64,000 nucleotides of DNA from IMG/VR virus record IMGVR_UViG_3300042292_001231, positions 21,878-85,877 of that record; one strand, given 5' to 3'. Below are positions 23,258 through 31,504 of this stretch, piece after piece. The DNA is from a virus. Each line of letters begins with the position of its first letter. Position 1 is the stretch's first letter. Made by a program: the position numbers and the translations under genes. The notes beneath the pieces are model-generated. The model saw only the letters and a program-made list of their open reading frames with translations, made no database searches and was not told the origin of the DNA.

Positions 23258-25041
23258 TATATGTCAGTATCCTGTAAAGTTCTTCTTCCAAGGCTAATAA
23301 GAGCATTACGAACCGAGGGTTTATGACTTGAATATTCTCCTCGTCTATCAGTCTCAACATACAACCAACGATTTTTGATTGCGCTAAACTTATAGAGACG
23401 AGCAGGGATGTTTGTAGAACTTTCATAGTTGAGGCGATAGTATTCACCATCAGTTGCAACCGTGATGTCTGGAAGTTTGTAACCTTCACCATAAGGTTCT
23501 CCGTTTGGTGGAAGTCCGTTCTCAACATACATATTCGTTTGCTGAGGAGCTATCTTATCTTTCCATGGTTCAGGGATACGAGTGTCTAAATCAGTAATGT
23601 CTTCACCAACTTCAGGAACTGCTGCTTGGGACTCGACTTTAGTCGTTTCGCTTGCACGTAATGAAGTCGTTTCAATTTGAGTGATAGACTCGAAGAAAGA
23701 ACCATCGCTTACGCGTTGAACAGCTTCTTCTGGCATTGGAAGAATGTCTCGTACTTCAATAGAAGGAATAAGCTGAATTGCTTGGAAGCGATAAAGCATT
23801 GGTTTCCATTGAGCAGAATAACCATCAGCACTCCATCCAGTGTCAGTGACTTCAAGATACTTTTTAACAGGCATCAAGTTATGGTCATATGCAAGTTCAG
23901 GTGTCACTTCAATGACATCGCCTGTTACAACGGGTCTTCCTAACAGTTGGACCATACGAGCGAATGAACACGTAAAGACATATTGGTCAAGGATTGAAAA
24001 GCCAAACTTGCCAAGGTCGCCAATGCTATCAAACGGTTGGTATTGACATTTGAGTGTGATGGAGTTCTGTGCATAGTCTCTATCACGATTTTCAAGGAAC
24101 AAAGTGTCTTGAATGTTGTTGATGTTTGTTGATTGATAGTCTATCAGTTCAAGCTTTATGACTTCCCAATAGTCAGTGATTCCTCCATTGAACATCAACG
24201 GAACTATTCGCCAAAAAGGTGAAGGCACACTAGGTCTTATTGCAATAGTTTCAACATTTGCACTATTTGGTAGATTGACAATGTCTACGCGAAGCCAATT
24301 GAGTTCAAGTTTTATCGTAAAGGTATCACCTACACTGAACGGAATGCTGCCTGGTTGAATGGTAAAGCGAACATCTTGATTAGCATAATGAACTCCAACA
24401 GTTGCATTAGGCTGAGGACCACGAATTGAGCTAAAGACTGAAAATGAAGTAGGCGTTAATGCAGTAACCAAGATGGTACATTCAGACGGATTGAAGCCAG
24501 GTTGGATATTGACCAAAAGTCCGTTGCCAGAACCAATGAATGTGTTAGACGCTTTTAGCTCGCCTGTCGCTCTATCAACACGGACTTGTAATGCTCGGTT
24601 TTGAGCAAGTGGTCCTTGTTGGATTTTAAGAGTTGTGATGTGATGCGAAAGCTTAGCAGGTGGAGCACTTGATGCTTGACCCGTAATCGCTGATTTGACT
24701 GTTCCAAAGTTGTAGCCAAGATACGCTGGAGTCGATACAACTAGTGACCCAACTTGAGCAGAATGCCACGAAGTTGAGCTAATGTCAAATGCATTAGACG
24801 CATCAGACCCTGCCCCAGCACCACTTGAAAGTGGGTAACCCTGACCAGTTAGGTCTATCAATCGGCCTTGTTCGTGAACTCCAAGTAGCTTGAAAATGTT
24901 GATTGGGGCACCTGCTATCTCAAGGCTTTCGGCAATCAGGTTCTCAGTAAACTTTTCATCAAGCTTAGTACAATCATTCTGCATCGTCCAATCGCCGAAG
25001 CAAAAGTCTGCAGGTGGAACATAAGGAGTAATTTCGGCCAT
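23257..25041 (-). CDS. virion structural protein with discoidin-like domain
   Basis: 594 aa. Residues ~80-115 (SNAFDISSTSWHSAQVG..AYLGYNFG) look like the core of an F5/8 (discoidin) sugar-binding domain. Further beta-rich repeats follow, and the C-terminus carries EGYKLPDITVATDGEYYRLNYE, typical of tail or baseplate proteins. A late GATAAATA motif is 39 nt upstream, and it shares its transcript with gp15-like. It could be a neck- or collar-associated decoration. The exact T4 counterpart is not clear. Confidence 0.65.
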   Translation of the reverse strand: MAEITPYVPPADFCFGDWTMQNDCTKLDEKFTENLIAESLEIAGAPINIFKLLGVHEQGRLIDLTGQGYPLSSGAGAGSDASNAFDISSTSWHSAQVGSLVVSTPAYLGYNFGTVKSAITGQASSAPPAKLSHHITTLKIQQGPLAQNRALQVRVDRATGELKASNTFIGSGNGLLVNIQPGFNPSECTILVTALTPTSFSVFSSIRGPQPNATVGVHYANQDVRFTIQPGSIPFSVGDTFTIKLELNWLRVDIVNLPNSANVETIAIRPSVPSPFWRIVPLMFNGGITDYWEVIKLELIDYQSTNINNIQDTLFLENRDRDYAQNSITLKCQYQPFDSIGDLGKFGFSILDQYVFTCSFARMVQLLGRPVVTGDVIEVTPELAYDHNLMPVKKYLEVTDTGWSADGYSAQWKPMLYRFQAIQLIPSIEVRDILPMPEEAVQRVSDGSFFESITQIETTSLRASETTKVESQAAVPEVGEDITDLDTRIPEPWKDKIAPQQTNMYVENGLPPNGEPYGEGYKLPDITVATDGEYYRLNYESSTNIPARLYKFSAIKNRWLYVETDRRGEYSSHKPSVRNALISLGRRTLQDTDI

Positions 25042-25079
25042 GTTATGTGGTTATTCTACAATGTTTTAGATGATAGAGC

Positions 25080-25087
25080 TATTTATC
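25080..25087 (-). promoter_or_regulatory. late promoter (minus strand)
   Basis: GATAAATA on the minus strand, 39 nt before the structural gene start at 25041. Confidence 0.65.
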
Positions 25088-25280
25088 ACAACTTCTATAA
25101 ATAAAATAGCATCGACTCGATACACATTACGGATTTTAGTGTAAAATGGATAGAGTAGGTGTAATCAAACTGAGGAGACGAGAGCGCGAGTTTAAAGTGC
25201 TCACGGAAGTCAAACTTTCTCGTAAGGCAACAATGCTAAACGGACTTTACAACATTGTTGCTTTACTACATCATCTACTA

Positions 25281-25308
25281 TTTACATCAGGCGAAAACTT
25301 GTTATAAT
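25281..25308 (+). promoter_or_regulatory. early promoter (tandem, upstream copy)
   Basis: TTTACA (25281-25286), 16 nt, TATAAT (25303-25308), then AGACACATATTC. Confidence 0.8.
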
Positions 25309-25407
25309 AGACACATATTCTGTTGAAACATTTACAAAATTGCTTCAACGGAAATAATCAAGTTTTTTATTGTAAAACATTCTTACAAAGTTCCACAAAA
25401 ATAAATG

Positions 25408-25436
25408 TTTACATCGACAAAAAACTAGATTATAAT
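25408..25436 (+). promoter_or_regulatory. promoter (tandem, second copy)
   Basis: TTTACA (25408-25413), 17 nt, TATAAT (25431-25436). Confidence 0.65.
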
Positions 25437-25566
25437 AAATCTAACAAATGTTGTAAAAACTGATTTTAAAGCGATTGAAAAAATTTATACAGTCTGCAAA
25501 AAATTAGTTTATAATATATCTACTAAATGTTTTTATAACCACATAAGTTCGAGGAGTAAAGATGAG

Positions 25567-25941
25567 ATGAGACGAGTGGTAAGAAATTCGTTGTTAGTAA
25601 CTGCTGCTTTATCTGCATTAGTATTAACTACTGATGTAATGGCATCAAAGCATGATAAAAATCGTCATGATAAAAATCATCATGATAACAATCGTCATGA
25701 TGAACATAATGAACAAATTTTCAAACAACCATTTGCAGGTAATACTCAAATCCAAACAAACAATGGCAATAACAATGGTGGCAATTTGCAAACCGGTGGA
25801 AATGGTGGTGGTAATAACGGTGTAGGTAATGGAAATGGTGGCCCAATTGTTCCGTCAGTTCCGGTGCCAGGTGCAGTATGGTTATTTGGTTCTGCATTAG
25901 TTGGGTTTGTAACAATTTCAAGGAATCGCAAGTCTAAGTAA
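25567..25941 (+). CDS. PEP-CTERM-type secreted protein
   Basis: 124 aa. Signal peptide (LLVTAALSALVLTTDVMA), then His/Asp repeats (KHDKNRHDKNHHDNNRHD) that could bind metal. A Gly/Asn-rich linker leads to a C-terminal VPVPGAVWLFGSALVGFVTI followed by SRNRKSK. That tail is the tripartite PEP-CTERM signal (VPxP motif, hydrophobic helix, basic end) cleaved by exosortases, linked to extracellular matrix secretion. A phage gene with this tail implies the host makes an exosortase. Preceded by tandem promoters, so probably strongly expressed. Confidence 0.8.
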   Translation: MRRVVRNSLLVTAALSALVLTTDVMASKHDKNRHDKNHHDNNRHDEHNEQIFKQPFAGNTQIQTNNGNNNGGNLQTGGNGGGNNGVGNGNGGPIVPSVPVPGAVWLFGSALVGFVTISRNRKSK

Positions 25942-26275
25942 GGGATTCAAAAGGAAATGTAGGAAAAATAGTCGCAATGATTATTTTAGTGAGGCATATT
26001 TTTGATATGCACGATATGGATACAGTTGGATATGTATGTGAATACCTATTCCCAACAATGCACGATGAGTTGAACTGAGGAGAAAATAGTTTCTATGCGA
26101 TGAGAATACTAAACTATTTTAGTAATTCTGAGGAGAATAATATAACACTATTTATGTTGTCTTATCTCTTGAAATCGGTTGAGAAATGAAATCAAATTTC
26201 ATGGATGTGGAGTAATTGAGAGAAGGATAATATGAATAGTTTTTCTACTTAAAATTATCAAAGGAAAACTTCAAT
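25942..26275 (+). other. non-coding stretch with hairpins
   Basis: No convincing gene. A hairpin GCATAT-ttttg-ATATGC near 25994-26010. A 10-bp stem AAAATAGTTT/AAACTATTTT lies around 26084-26120, between two copies of CTGAGGAGAA. It probably acts as leader or mRNA-stability structure for the gene at 26276. Confidence 0.4.
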
Positions 26276-26935
26276 ATGAAAACTTCAATCAAAATGTTAA
26301 CTGCTGTAATCGCTACTTTGGCTGCTGGCGCTGTGTTTGCAGAAGGTTATGGTCACTATGGTCACGGTGTGACTTCAACTGACACTTCTTCATTCTCAGG
26401 TGTTTCTGTTTCTTCCGGTAGTGAAATCGCTGTTGTAGGTAACGGTGCAGCTTATTCAAACCAAATCGTAGGTGCAGGCGCTCAAAACACTGCAACTGCA
26501 GTTGCTGAAGCTGGTCACGGTTCTGTTGGAACTTTGGCTGCTACTTCAGGTTCAACCGGTGTATTGGCTGCTAGCCAATCAGATGCAATTGGACATGCTT
26601 ATGTAGATGCTGGAACTAGTGCTGTTGCTGTTCAAGGTGGTTCTGCTGAAGCTAATGCTGCTAATCGTTATCATCACCCTTCTTTGAGTGCTGAAAGCGA
26701 AGCTGCTGTAGGTTCTGTAAGCGGTGCTGGTACAAACGAAAATGGTTTTGGTATAGCTGGTCAAGAAACCTCTGCTGGCAACATTGCTTGGGGTACTCGT
26801 GACGGACGTGGTGACACTGTAAGTACTTCTGCTGCTACTTTAGGTGGTACTTCTAACGAAGCGTTTAGCTTAGGTCAAGCTGGTTCATTAGGTTTCGCTG
26901 TAGAAGAAGGTGAAGTATTCTCAATCGTTCGTTAA
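26276..26935 (+). CDS. secreted Ala/Gly/Ser-rich protein
   Basis: 219 aa. Signal peptide MKTSIKMLTAVIATLAAGAVFA, then a low-complexity mature part with GxA/SxA turns (SSGSEIAVVGNGAAYSN..., AAVGSVSGAGTNENGFG). The repeats resemble a beta-solenoid or silk-like surface protein. It forms a unit with the next gene, which has a similar N-terminal style (both Ser/Gly-rich and secreted). A 13-bp hairpin follows. Confidence 0.65.
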   Translation: MKTSIKMLTAVIATLAAGAVFAEGYGHYGHGVTSTDTSSFSGVSVSSGSEIAVVGNGAAYSNQIVGAGAQNTATAVAEAGHGSVGTLAATSGSTGVLAASQSDAIGHAYVDAGTSAVAVQGGSAEANAANRYHHPSLSAESEAAVGSVSGAGTNENGFGIAGQETSAGNIAWGTRDGRGDTVSTSAATLGGTSNEAFSLGQAGSLGFAVEEGEVFSIVR

Positions 26936-26980
26936 TACGAACTTTTGATTATACTAACTGCTTAGCGGTGTAAATTGAAT

Positions 26981-27020
26981 AGTGGGTGAGTATGTTTTTT
27001 ATACTCACCCACTGTTTATT
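26981..27020 (+). terminator. strong stem-loop
   Basis: A perfect 13-bp stem (26981-26993 with 27001-27013) and T-rich loop, between two secreted-protein genes. A terminator or processing site. Confidence 0.7.
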
Positions 27021-27047
27021 CAAATAATCTTTTTTAAAGGAAATGAC

Positions 27048-27677
27048 ATGAAAAAAATAATCGCAATTATCGCTTTGTTGTGTATTTCTGCAACTAGCTT
27101 TGCGGATGTGAACTCAGGTTCTGAAGCAAGATCGAATCAAACTCAAAGTGCCGGTGTTGCAGTTGGTGGTGAAGGTCGTGGTGCAGGTTTAGGTAATGAT
27201 AACAGCGTAAACAATGTTGCTGCTTCTGATATGTCAAAAGCTGTTGGCTTTGCTGCTGCTCCTGCTTTGACAACTACTTTGACTGAAACCTGTATGGGTT
27301 CAACTTCAGTTGGTGGTGGTTTTTCTGGTGGTTCTTTCAGCTTTGGTACAACCTGGAGAGATTCAGCTTGCGTACGTCGTTTAGATGCTCGTGAGATTAA
27401 AACTTTCGGCGATGTTCAAGCTGCTAAAGAAATTATGTGTGACAGCGATTTAGTTCGTGAAGCATTTAAACGTGTTGGCCGTCCTTGTGCTGAAGACGGT
27501 GGTATCTATACTGTAGCGGCTCCTGCTCCTGCTCCAGCACCTGTTGCTGAAGTTGTAAAAGAAGTGCCTGCTCCTGCTACTGATGCAGTTGTTCGTGATG
27601 ACCAAGATGAAGTTGCAAAACGTACTCAAGAAATCTTGAATCAACTTGAACAAGCTCAAGCTTCACGCACTTACTAA
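27048..27677 (+). CDS. secreted Cys-containing protein
   Basis: 209 aa from ATG 27048 (AAAGGAAAT upstream). Signal peptide to SFADV. A Gly-rich region, then TETCMGSTSVGGGFSG...TTWRDSACVRRLDAREIKTFGD..CDSDLVREAFKRVGRPC, followed by a Pro/Ala linker. The four Cys in this block likely form disulfides. The same block style occurs in secreted proteins of other large phages by my recollection; function unknown. Confidence 0.65.
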   Translation: MKKIIAIIALLCISATSFADVNSGSEARSNQTQSAGVAVGGEGRGAGLGNDNSVNNVAASDMSKAVGFAAAPALTTTLTETCMGSTSVGGGFSGGSFSFGTTWRDSACVRRLDAREIKTFGDVQAAKEIMCDSDLVREAFKRVGRPCAEDGGIYTVAAPAPAPAPVAEVVKEVPAPATDAVVRDDQDEVAKRTQEILNQLEQAQASRTY

Positions 27678-27720
27678 GAATAAGACTTACCGGTAAGTTT
27701 TAAATCTTAGACACAATACA

Positions 27721-27766
27721 AACTGCTGGTGTTGGATTTCGGTCTGATAACCGGCAGTTTTTGTTT
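27721..27766 (+). terminator. Rho-independent terminator
   Basis: AACTGCTGGT (27721-27730) pairs with ACCGGCAGTT (27750-27759), followed by TTTTGTTT. Confidence 0.85.
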
Positions 27767-27790
27767 ATACCTACAGAGGTTATGAATCAA

Positions 27791-28366
27791 ATGTTTAAAC
27801 ATTCATCGTTGTTGTTAGTAATAGGTATTAGCATATTCTTAAGTACAGGTTGTATGACTATACAAGAATACGATGCTGAAAAATTAGAATATGATCAAAT
27901 CAATAAAGTCAAAAACGCTCAGAAGAAAAAAGAAGACCCGTTTGTATCTGAAAAAACTGCAGACTATGTAAAGGTAAAAGAAGAAGATGATGTAGTTATT
28001 GAAGCTGTTCGTTCAGCACCAATTGAACATCGTGGTGTTAAACTCGATGTATGGGTTATCAATGGAAATAATAAATCTTCTACTCCAAAATGTGTTACTA
28101 TAGATTGGAGATTACAAGATTTTACATTTGAAACTTCTCTTCCATATGAGTTCTTAATTGACAAAAATGCATTTATCAAAATCGGTAAAATGACTCAAAC
28201 TATTTGGGCTTTTGACGATGTTGCAATTGCAATACCCCCATCGGGTTATATCAATGAAATGAGAGTTCGTGATGCAGATTATGAAAAAACTACTAATCGT
28301 TTAACCTGTGATACTCTTGAAGAAGATATCCAAACTCCAGAAGAAAAAGATACATTAGAACTATGA
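27791..28366 (+). CDS. lipoprotein
   Basis: 191 aa. ATG 27791 fits the AGAGGT site. Signal peptide with lipobox LSTGC. A charged linker (KVKNAQKKKEDPFVSEKTADYVKVKEEDDVV) and a C-terminal beta-rich domain with two Cys follow. Overlaps the L,D-transpeptidase start by 4 nt, so the pair is co-translated and may work together at the cell wall. Confidence 0.7.
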   Translation: MFKHSSLLLVIGISIFLSTGCMTIQEYDAEKLEYDQINKVKNAQKKKEDPFVSEKTADYVKVKEEDDVVIEAVRSAPIEHRGVKLDVWVINGNNKSSTPKCVTIDWRLQDFTFETSLPYEFLIDKNAFIKIGKMTQTIWAFDDVAIAIPPSGYINEMRVRDADYEKTTNRLTCDTLEEDIQTPEEKDTLEL

Positions 28367-28857
28367 AATCAGTATTTGCCTTTTTGATAACGATTAGCTT
28401 TTCGCAGTTAGTAACAGCCTCTACTGACAAAGATCCTGTTATTATCGCGGATAAAAAACAAGCAACGATATCAGTATTTTATCCTGAAACTGGTCAAAAA
28501 ATTACTCAACCAGCTTTATTTGGTAAAGTGAAATCTGATAAGCTAGATATGAATGTATATGATTATCCGTCTAAAACGAACTATGTCACTCCATCAGGTT
28601 CGTTCAAAACATCTAAAACTTTTTCATGGCGATTAGGTGAAGATATGCTAGTTTTTATCAAAGGTCAGAATGCAGTTGCAGCTATTCATCCACTTTGGAA
28701 GGGGAATCCTGACCAAAAAAGAATTGAAAGATTGAAAAGTCCGCAAATAGATGATAACCGTATTACCGGTGGATGTATCAATGTTGATTCTGATTTCTTC
28801 TATCAAAAATTGAATACTTTGCCTGAAGGAACACTGCTAATCGTATTACCTGAATAA
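28363..28857 (+). CDS. L,D-transpeptidase (YkuD-type)
   Basis: 164 aa with a signal peptide (residues 1-19). The motif His109 (AAIHPLW) and the catalytic Cys138 in ITGGCINV fit the YkuD fold (HxxxxxxxxxS/TxGCxN/R). These enzymes cross-link peptidoglycan through meso-DAP or attach lipoproteins such as Lpp to it. The phage also encodes an Lpp-like lipoprotein (7124) and a coupled lipoprotein (27791). It may rebuild the wall late in infection or block superinfection (inference). Confidence 0.78.
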   Translation: MKSVFAFLITISFSQLVTASTDKDPVIIADKKQATISVFYPETGQKITQPALFGKVKSDKLDMNVYDYPSKTNYVTPSGSFKTSKTFSWRLGEDMLVFIKGQNAVAAIHPLWKGNPDQKRIERLKSPQIDDNRITGGCINVDSDFFYQKLNTLPEGTLLIVLPE

Positions 28858-28894
28858 ACTTATAACCACATTTCTCACAAAGGAGAACTTAATT

Positions 28895-29191
28895 ATGAAA
28901 TACTTACTAACCCTTTTACTTATCAGTGCTAACGTTTGTTTTGCACAACCTGTAGTTGTTACCCCTAAAACGGCTGCAGCCGCAACTGTAGTAAATGAAT
29001 CAACCATGACAAACAATCCTGACCGTCGTCGTGTTGCCGGAAGTGCTATGATTCTAAAAACTGATGGTGTTATCGACGATGCAACTATTCCAAAAATTGA
29101 AACACCTGAATCTGATGTACCGTCTAATGTTATCAATCCTCCATTACCTGAATTAGAATTCCCAAAATTAGAGCTTTCAATTATCGACTAA
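28895..29191 (+). CDS. small secreted protein
   Basis: 98 aa. Signal peptide ending ANVCFAQP; the rest is Pro/Val-rich and disordered. Shine-Dalgarno AAAGGAG. One nucleotide upstream of the family gene at 29193. Not recognised. Confidence 0.65.
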   Translation: MKYLLTLLLISANVCFAQPVVVTPKTAAAATVVNESTMTNNPDRRRVAGSAMILKTDGVIDDATIPKIETPESDVPSNVINPPLPELEFPKLELSIID

Positions 29192-29192
29192 A

Positions 29193-29891
29193 ATGAGTTC
29201 GTTATCGATGGATAAGTTTAGAGAATTGTTTTTAGGTCAATTTGAGCCTGACTATTCTCAATCATACTTTGGAGACAGTGAACCGAATGTCAGTAAGATG
29301 ACATTTTCCTCAGGGATGAGGATTTCTGTCAAAACAATGTATGATAATTATGTGGGTACCGCTTTTAATAATTGGCAATATAATGTTCCATCAAGAGTTC
29401 AACAAAAACAACTTATAACATTTGAAAAAGTTCGTGGTAATATTGATTCCTGTATTCCAGATAGTCAGAAGAACGAGTTTTATCGATTACTTTCTTCCGT
29501 GGATGGCGATGTGATTGTTGAAGGAAATCTAACTTCTTTTGAAGGCATTCCAAAGAAAATCAATGGAAGATTAGATTTATCAAGATGTCAATCATTACAT
29601 TCTTTATCTGGCATTGATAAGTACTTTGGTAAAGATGGCTTTATTGCTGAACGATTACCTTTACCAAGTACTCTTGGATATGCAATTCTTGGAGTACTAA
29701 AAATACCAAAACTAATAGGAATTAGTTTCAATGATGAATTTGGTGTATCTGAAGTTGGCACTCCTAATGAACGAGTAAATGCTTTACGAACTCTGTCAGA
29801 TATTGTCAATAGTCATATGAAATCAAAAGATGTAATTACGTGTCAACGTGAACTTATTGAAAACGATTTTGACGAGTATGCTACTTTTTAG
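29193..29891 (+). CDS. dispersed, divergent member of the paralogue family
   Basis: 232 aa. C-terminal module present (GVLKIPKLIGISF ... TCQRELIENDFDEYATF) and an LRR-like unit LTSFEGIPKKINGRLDLSRC. The N-terminus (MSSLSMDKFRELFLGQFEP) resembles the targeting peptide but lacks the LxE site. The neighbour is transcribed convergently, so its C-terminal motif is not a junction. The start could be the second ATG at 29208. Confidence 0.65.
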   Translation: MSSLSMDKFRELFLGQFEPDYSQSYFGDSEPNVSKMTFSSGMRISVKTMYDNYVGTAFNNWQYNVPSRVQQKQLITFEKVRGNIDSCIPDSQKNEFYRLLSSVDGDVIVEGNLTSFEGIPKKINGRLDLSRCQSLHSLSGIDKYFGKDGFIAERLPLPSTLGYAILGVLKIPKLIGISFNDEFGVSEVGTPNERVNALRTLSDIVNSHMKSKDVITCQRELIENDFDEYATF

Positions 29892-31402
29892 CCTAATAAG
29901 AAAGCAACATTTCCGCCACCTACGTTGTTGCCAACTTCAAAATCGTTCATCTGTCTCATAAGTTCTGTATACATGGTTTCTGACTTCTGGAGTAACATGT
30001 CACCATTTAATGTCAATCCACCACCTGCTCCAGGTAACGTACCAAACTTAGAACGGTTCATCCCTAACATCTCCCAGCATTTCGCTAATGCCCAGTCGCG
30101 TATCCAATTCTTAGCCCATCTATCTGTCAATAACTCTTGCTCAGAACGTTCCATAAAGCATTCTAATACTACTTTCTCATCTTTATAGATTTTGCGAAGT
30201 ATATTAAATTCTCGCTTAGCTTCATTCCATTCAAATGGCCAATCTGCTGCAAAGATTTTACCATACTCTTCTGCAAGTTGTTGAGCTAAGTGAATTGAAA
30301 GAATATCAATCTGACTTCCATAGAAAAACTGATTGTAAAAGATTTGCGAATAGATACCATTATCTCCACCCAATACATTCAAACCGATAGTGCTAACACG
30401 ATGAGCTTTATAGATGTCAACTATTCTATCAGTTCCAACTGTCGGGTCATTCATGTAATAAGCATTTTGTCCAGCTGTAACAGTAAAGAAAATATGTCTT
30501 CTTTCATATGCATTATCAGCACGTCTTCTAAACTCAGATAGTGAAATGTCGATAGCAGTCTCAAAATTTTCTTCCTTCAATTCGACACATACTGAAGGCC
30601 AACCAAGTTGTGCTTTCAATACATTGACCAATCGAACTCGTTCGTCTAACGAACCTGTCGTGCCGATTGGAACCTTATCATATGAAGGGGTTCCCACTTG
30701 GTCAACGTTAGCTTGTATCCATTGAACCGCATTCCATACATATAAGATATGTGTGTTTAAGTTATAGAAGAACTCACCAGCAATTGGAGAGGTTGGAAAA
30801 GCATGACCTGTTTTGACTGTACCTGCACTTGCAGGTATCCATGCAGCACCGTTCCACATTGATACAGAATTTGACACAGGGTTATAGAAGACCTGTCCAA
30901 CTGTTGGATTGAGTGGAGGTGTTGTTGATTGAGGAATTGAACCAGTATATCCATCAACATTATGTTCAGCTCGTGACCCATCTAGTGCATATGATTTTGA
31001 ACCAAATGGATAGTACTGAATGACATTAGTACATATATGAATAGATGCGTAATAGACTTCGTTAGGGTCAGCATTAGTAATAGTAACCGATTGAGTAGTA
31101 AGAGGGTCTTGAAATATCCAATAATTTGCAGATACTACTTGAGCGCCACCTATTGTATCAGCTGCAACTAATAAGTCAGTTGAACTCGTGTAACGAACAC
31201 CATCGACAGGTTGTTGAGCAACTTCTAATGGAGAGGTCGAAAGAAGAACGACTTGACCTTTATAAGCAATGGTTGATGTTGGAATTGTCCAAGACAATTG
31301 AACTGTCGTTGGAGTAGGGCGAGTTAAGGTAAGAGTGACTGCTCGCCCTTCAGCCCAAAGTTCAGCAGTTGAAAATTCGTTATTGTCATTGATTGTTGTC
31401 AT
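29888..31402 (-). CDS. neck protein with Fn3-like and WNGxxW repeats (gp13-like)
   Basis: 504 aa. N-terminal fibronectin-like beta domain (residues ~20-130), then two motif copies FYNPVSNSVSMWNGAAWI and FYNLNTHILYVWNAVQWI. The helical C-terminal half (DERVRLVNVLKAQLGWPS..., LAKCWEMLGMNRSKFGTLPGAGGGLTLNGD) resembles T4-like neck proteins. T4 gp13 is about 309 aa, so this would be a neck core with an extra N-terminal decoration. A GATAAATA late motif lies 47 nt upstream. The last codons overlap the family gene's end by 4 nt. Assignment to gp13 versus gp14 is moderate. Confidence 0.6.
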   Translation of the reverse strand: MTTINDNNEFSTAELWAEGRAVTLTLTRPTPTTVQLSWTIPTSTIAYKGQVVLLSTSPLEVAQQPVDGVRYTSSTDLLVAADTIGGAQVVSANYWIFQDPLTTQSVTITNADPNEVYYASIHICTNVIQYYPFGSKSYALDGSRAEHNVDGYTGSIPQSTTPPLNPTVGQVFYNPVSNSVSMWNGAAWIPASAGTVKTGHAFPTSPIAGEFFYNLNTHILYVWNAVQWIQANVDQVGTPSYDKVPIGTTGSLDERVRLVNVLKAQLGWPSVCVELKEENFETAIDISLSEFRRRADNAYERRHIFFTVTAGQNAYYMNDPTVGTDRIVDIYKAHRVSTIGLNVLGGDNGIYSQIFYNQFFYGSQIDILSIHLAQQLAEEYGKIFAADWPFEWNEAKREFNILRKIYKDEKVVLECFMERSEQELLTDRWAKNWIRDWALAKCWEMLGMNRSKFGTLPGAGGGLTLNGDMLLQKSETMYTELMRQMNDFEVGNNVGGGNVAFLLG

Positions 31403-31448
31403 ATGAGTAATATGTCCACGATAAAGTTATTGGATGATACGTATAAAC

Positions 31449-31464
31449 TATTTATCAATAAATA
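31449..31464. promoter_or_regulatory. divergent late promoters
   Basis: GATAAATA (minus, 31449-31456) for the neck gene and AATAAATA (plus, 31457-31464) for the gene at 31505 abut. Confidence 0.6.
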
Positions 31465-31504
31465 ACTTATCACTATAATCTAACTTATATCGGTTTGTAC
31501 TCTC

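Larger units (their letters stand above)
25088..25566 (+). promoter_or_regulatory. long regulatory region with hairpin and tandem promoters
   Basis: A 14-bp stem (25222-25235 with 25253-25266, one G-T) surrounds a 17-nt loop. Three -10-type boxes follow: TTTACA 25281/TATAAT 25303, TTTACA 25408/TATAAT 25431, and TATAAT 25510 with a weak -35. All point to the PEP-CTERM gene. A 53-codon frame from 25146 has no ribosome site and is not called. Confidence 0.6.

Noticed and set aside
25146-25307. 53-codon frame MDRVGVIKL...
   Set aside because: No Shine-Dalgarno, overlaps a stem-loop and ends inside a promoter -10 box.
26313-26495. Minus-strand frame opposite the Ala/Gly/Ser-rich gene
   Set aside because: Arises from skewed codon composition of the secreted protein gene.
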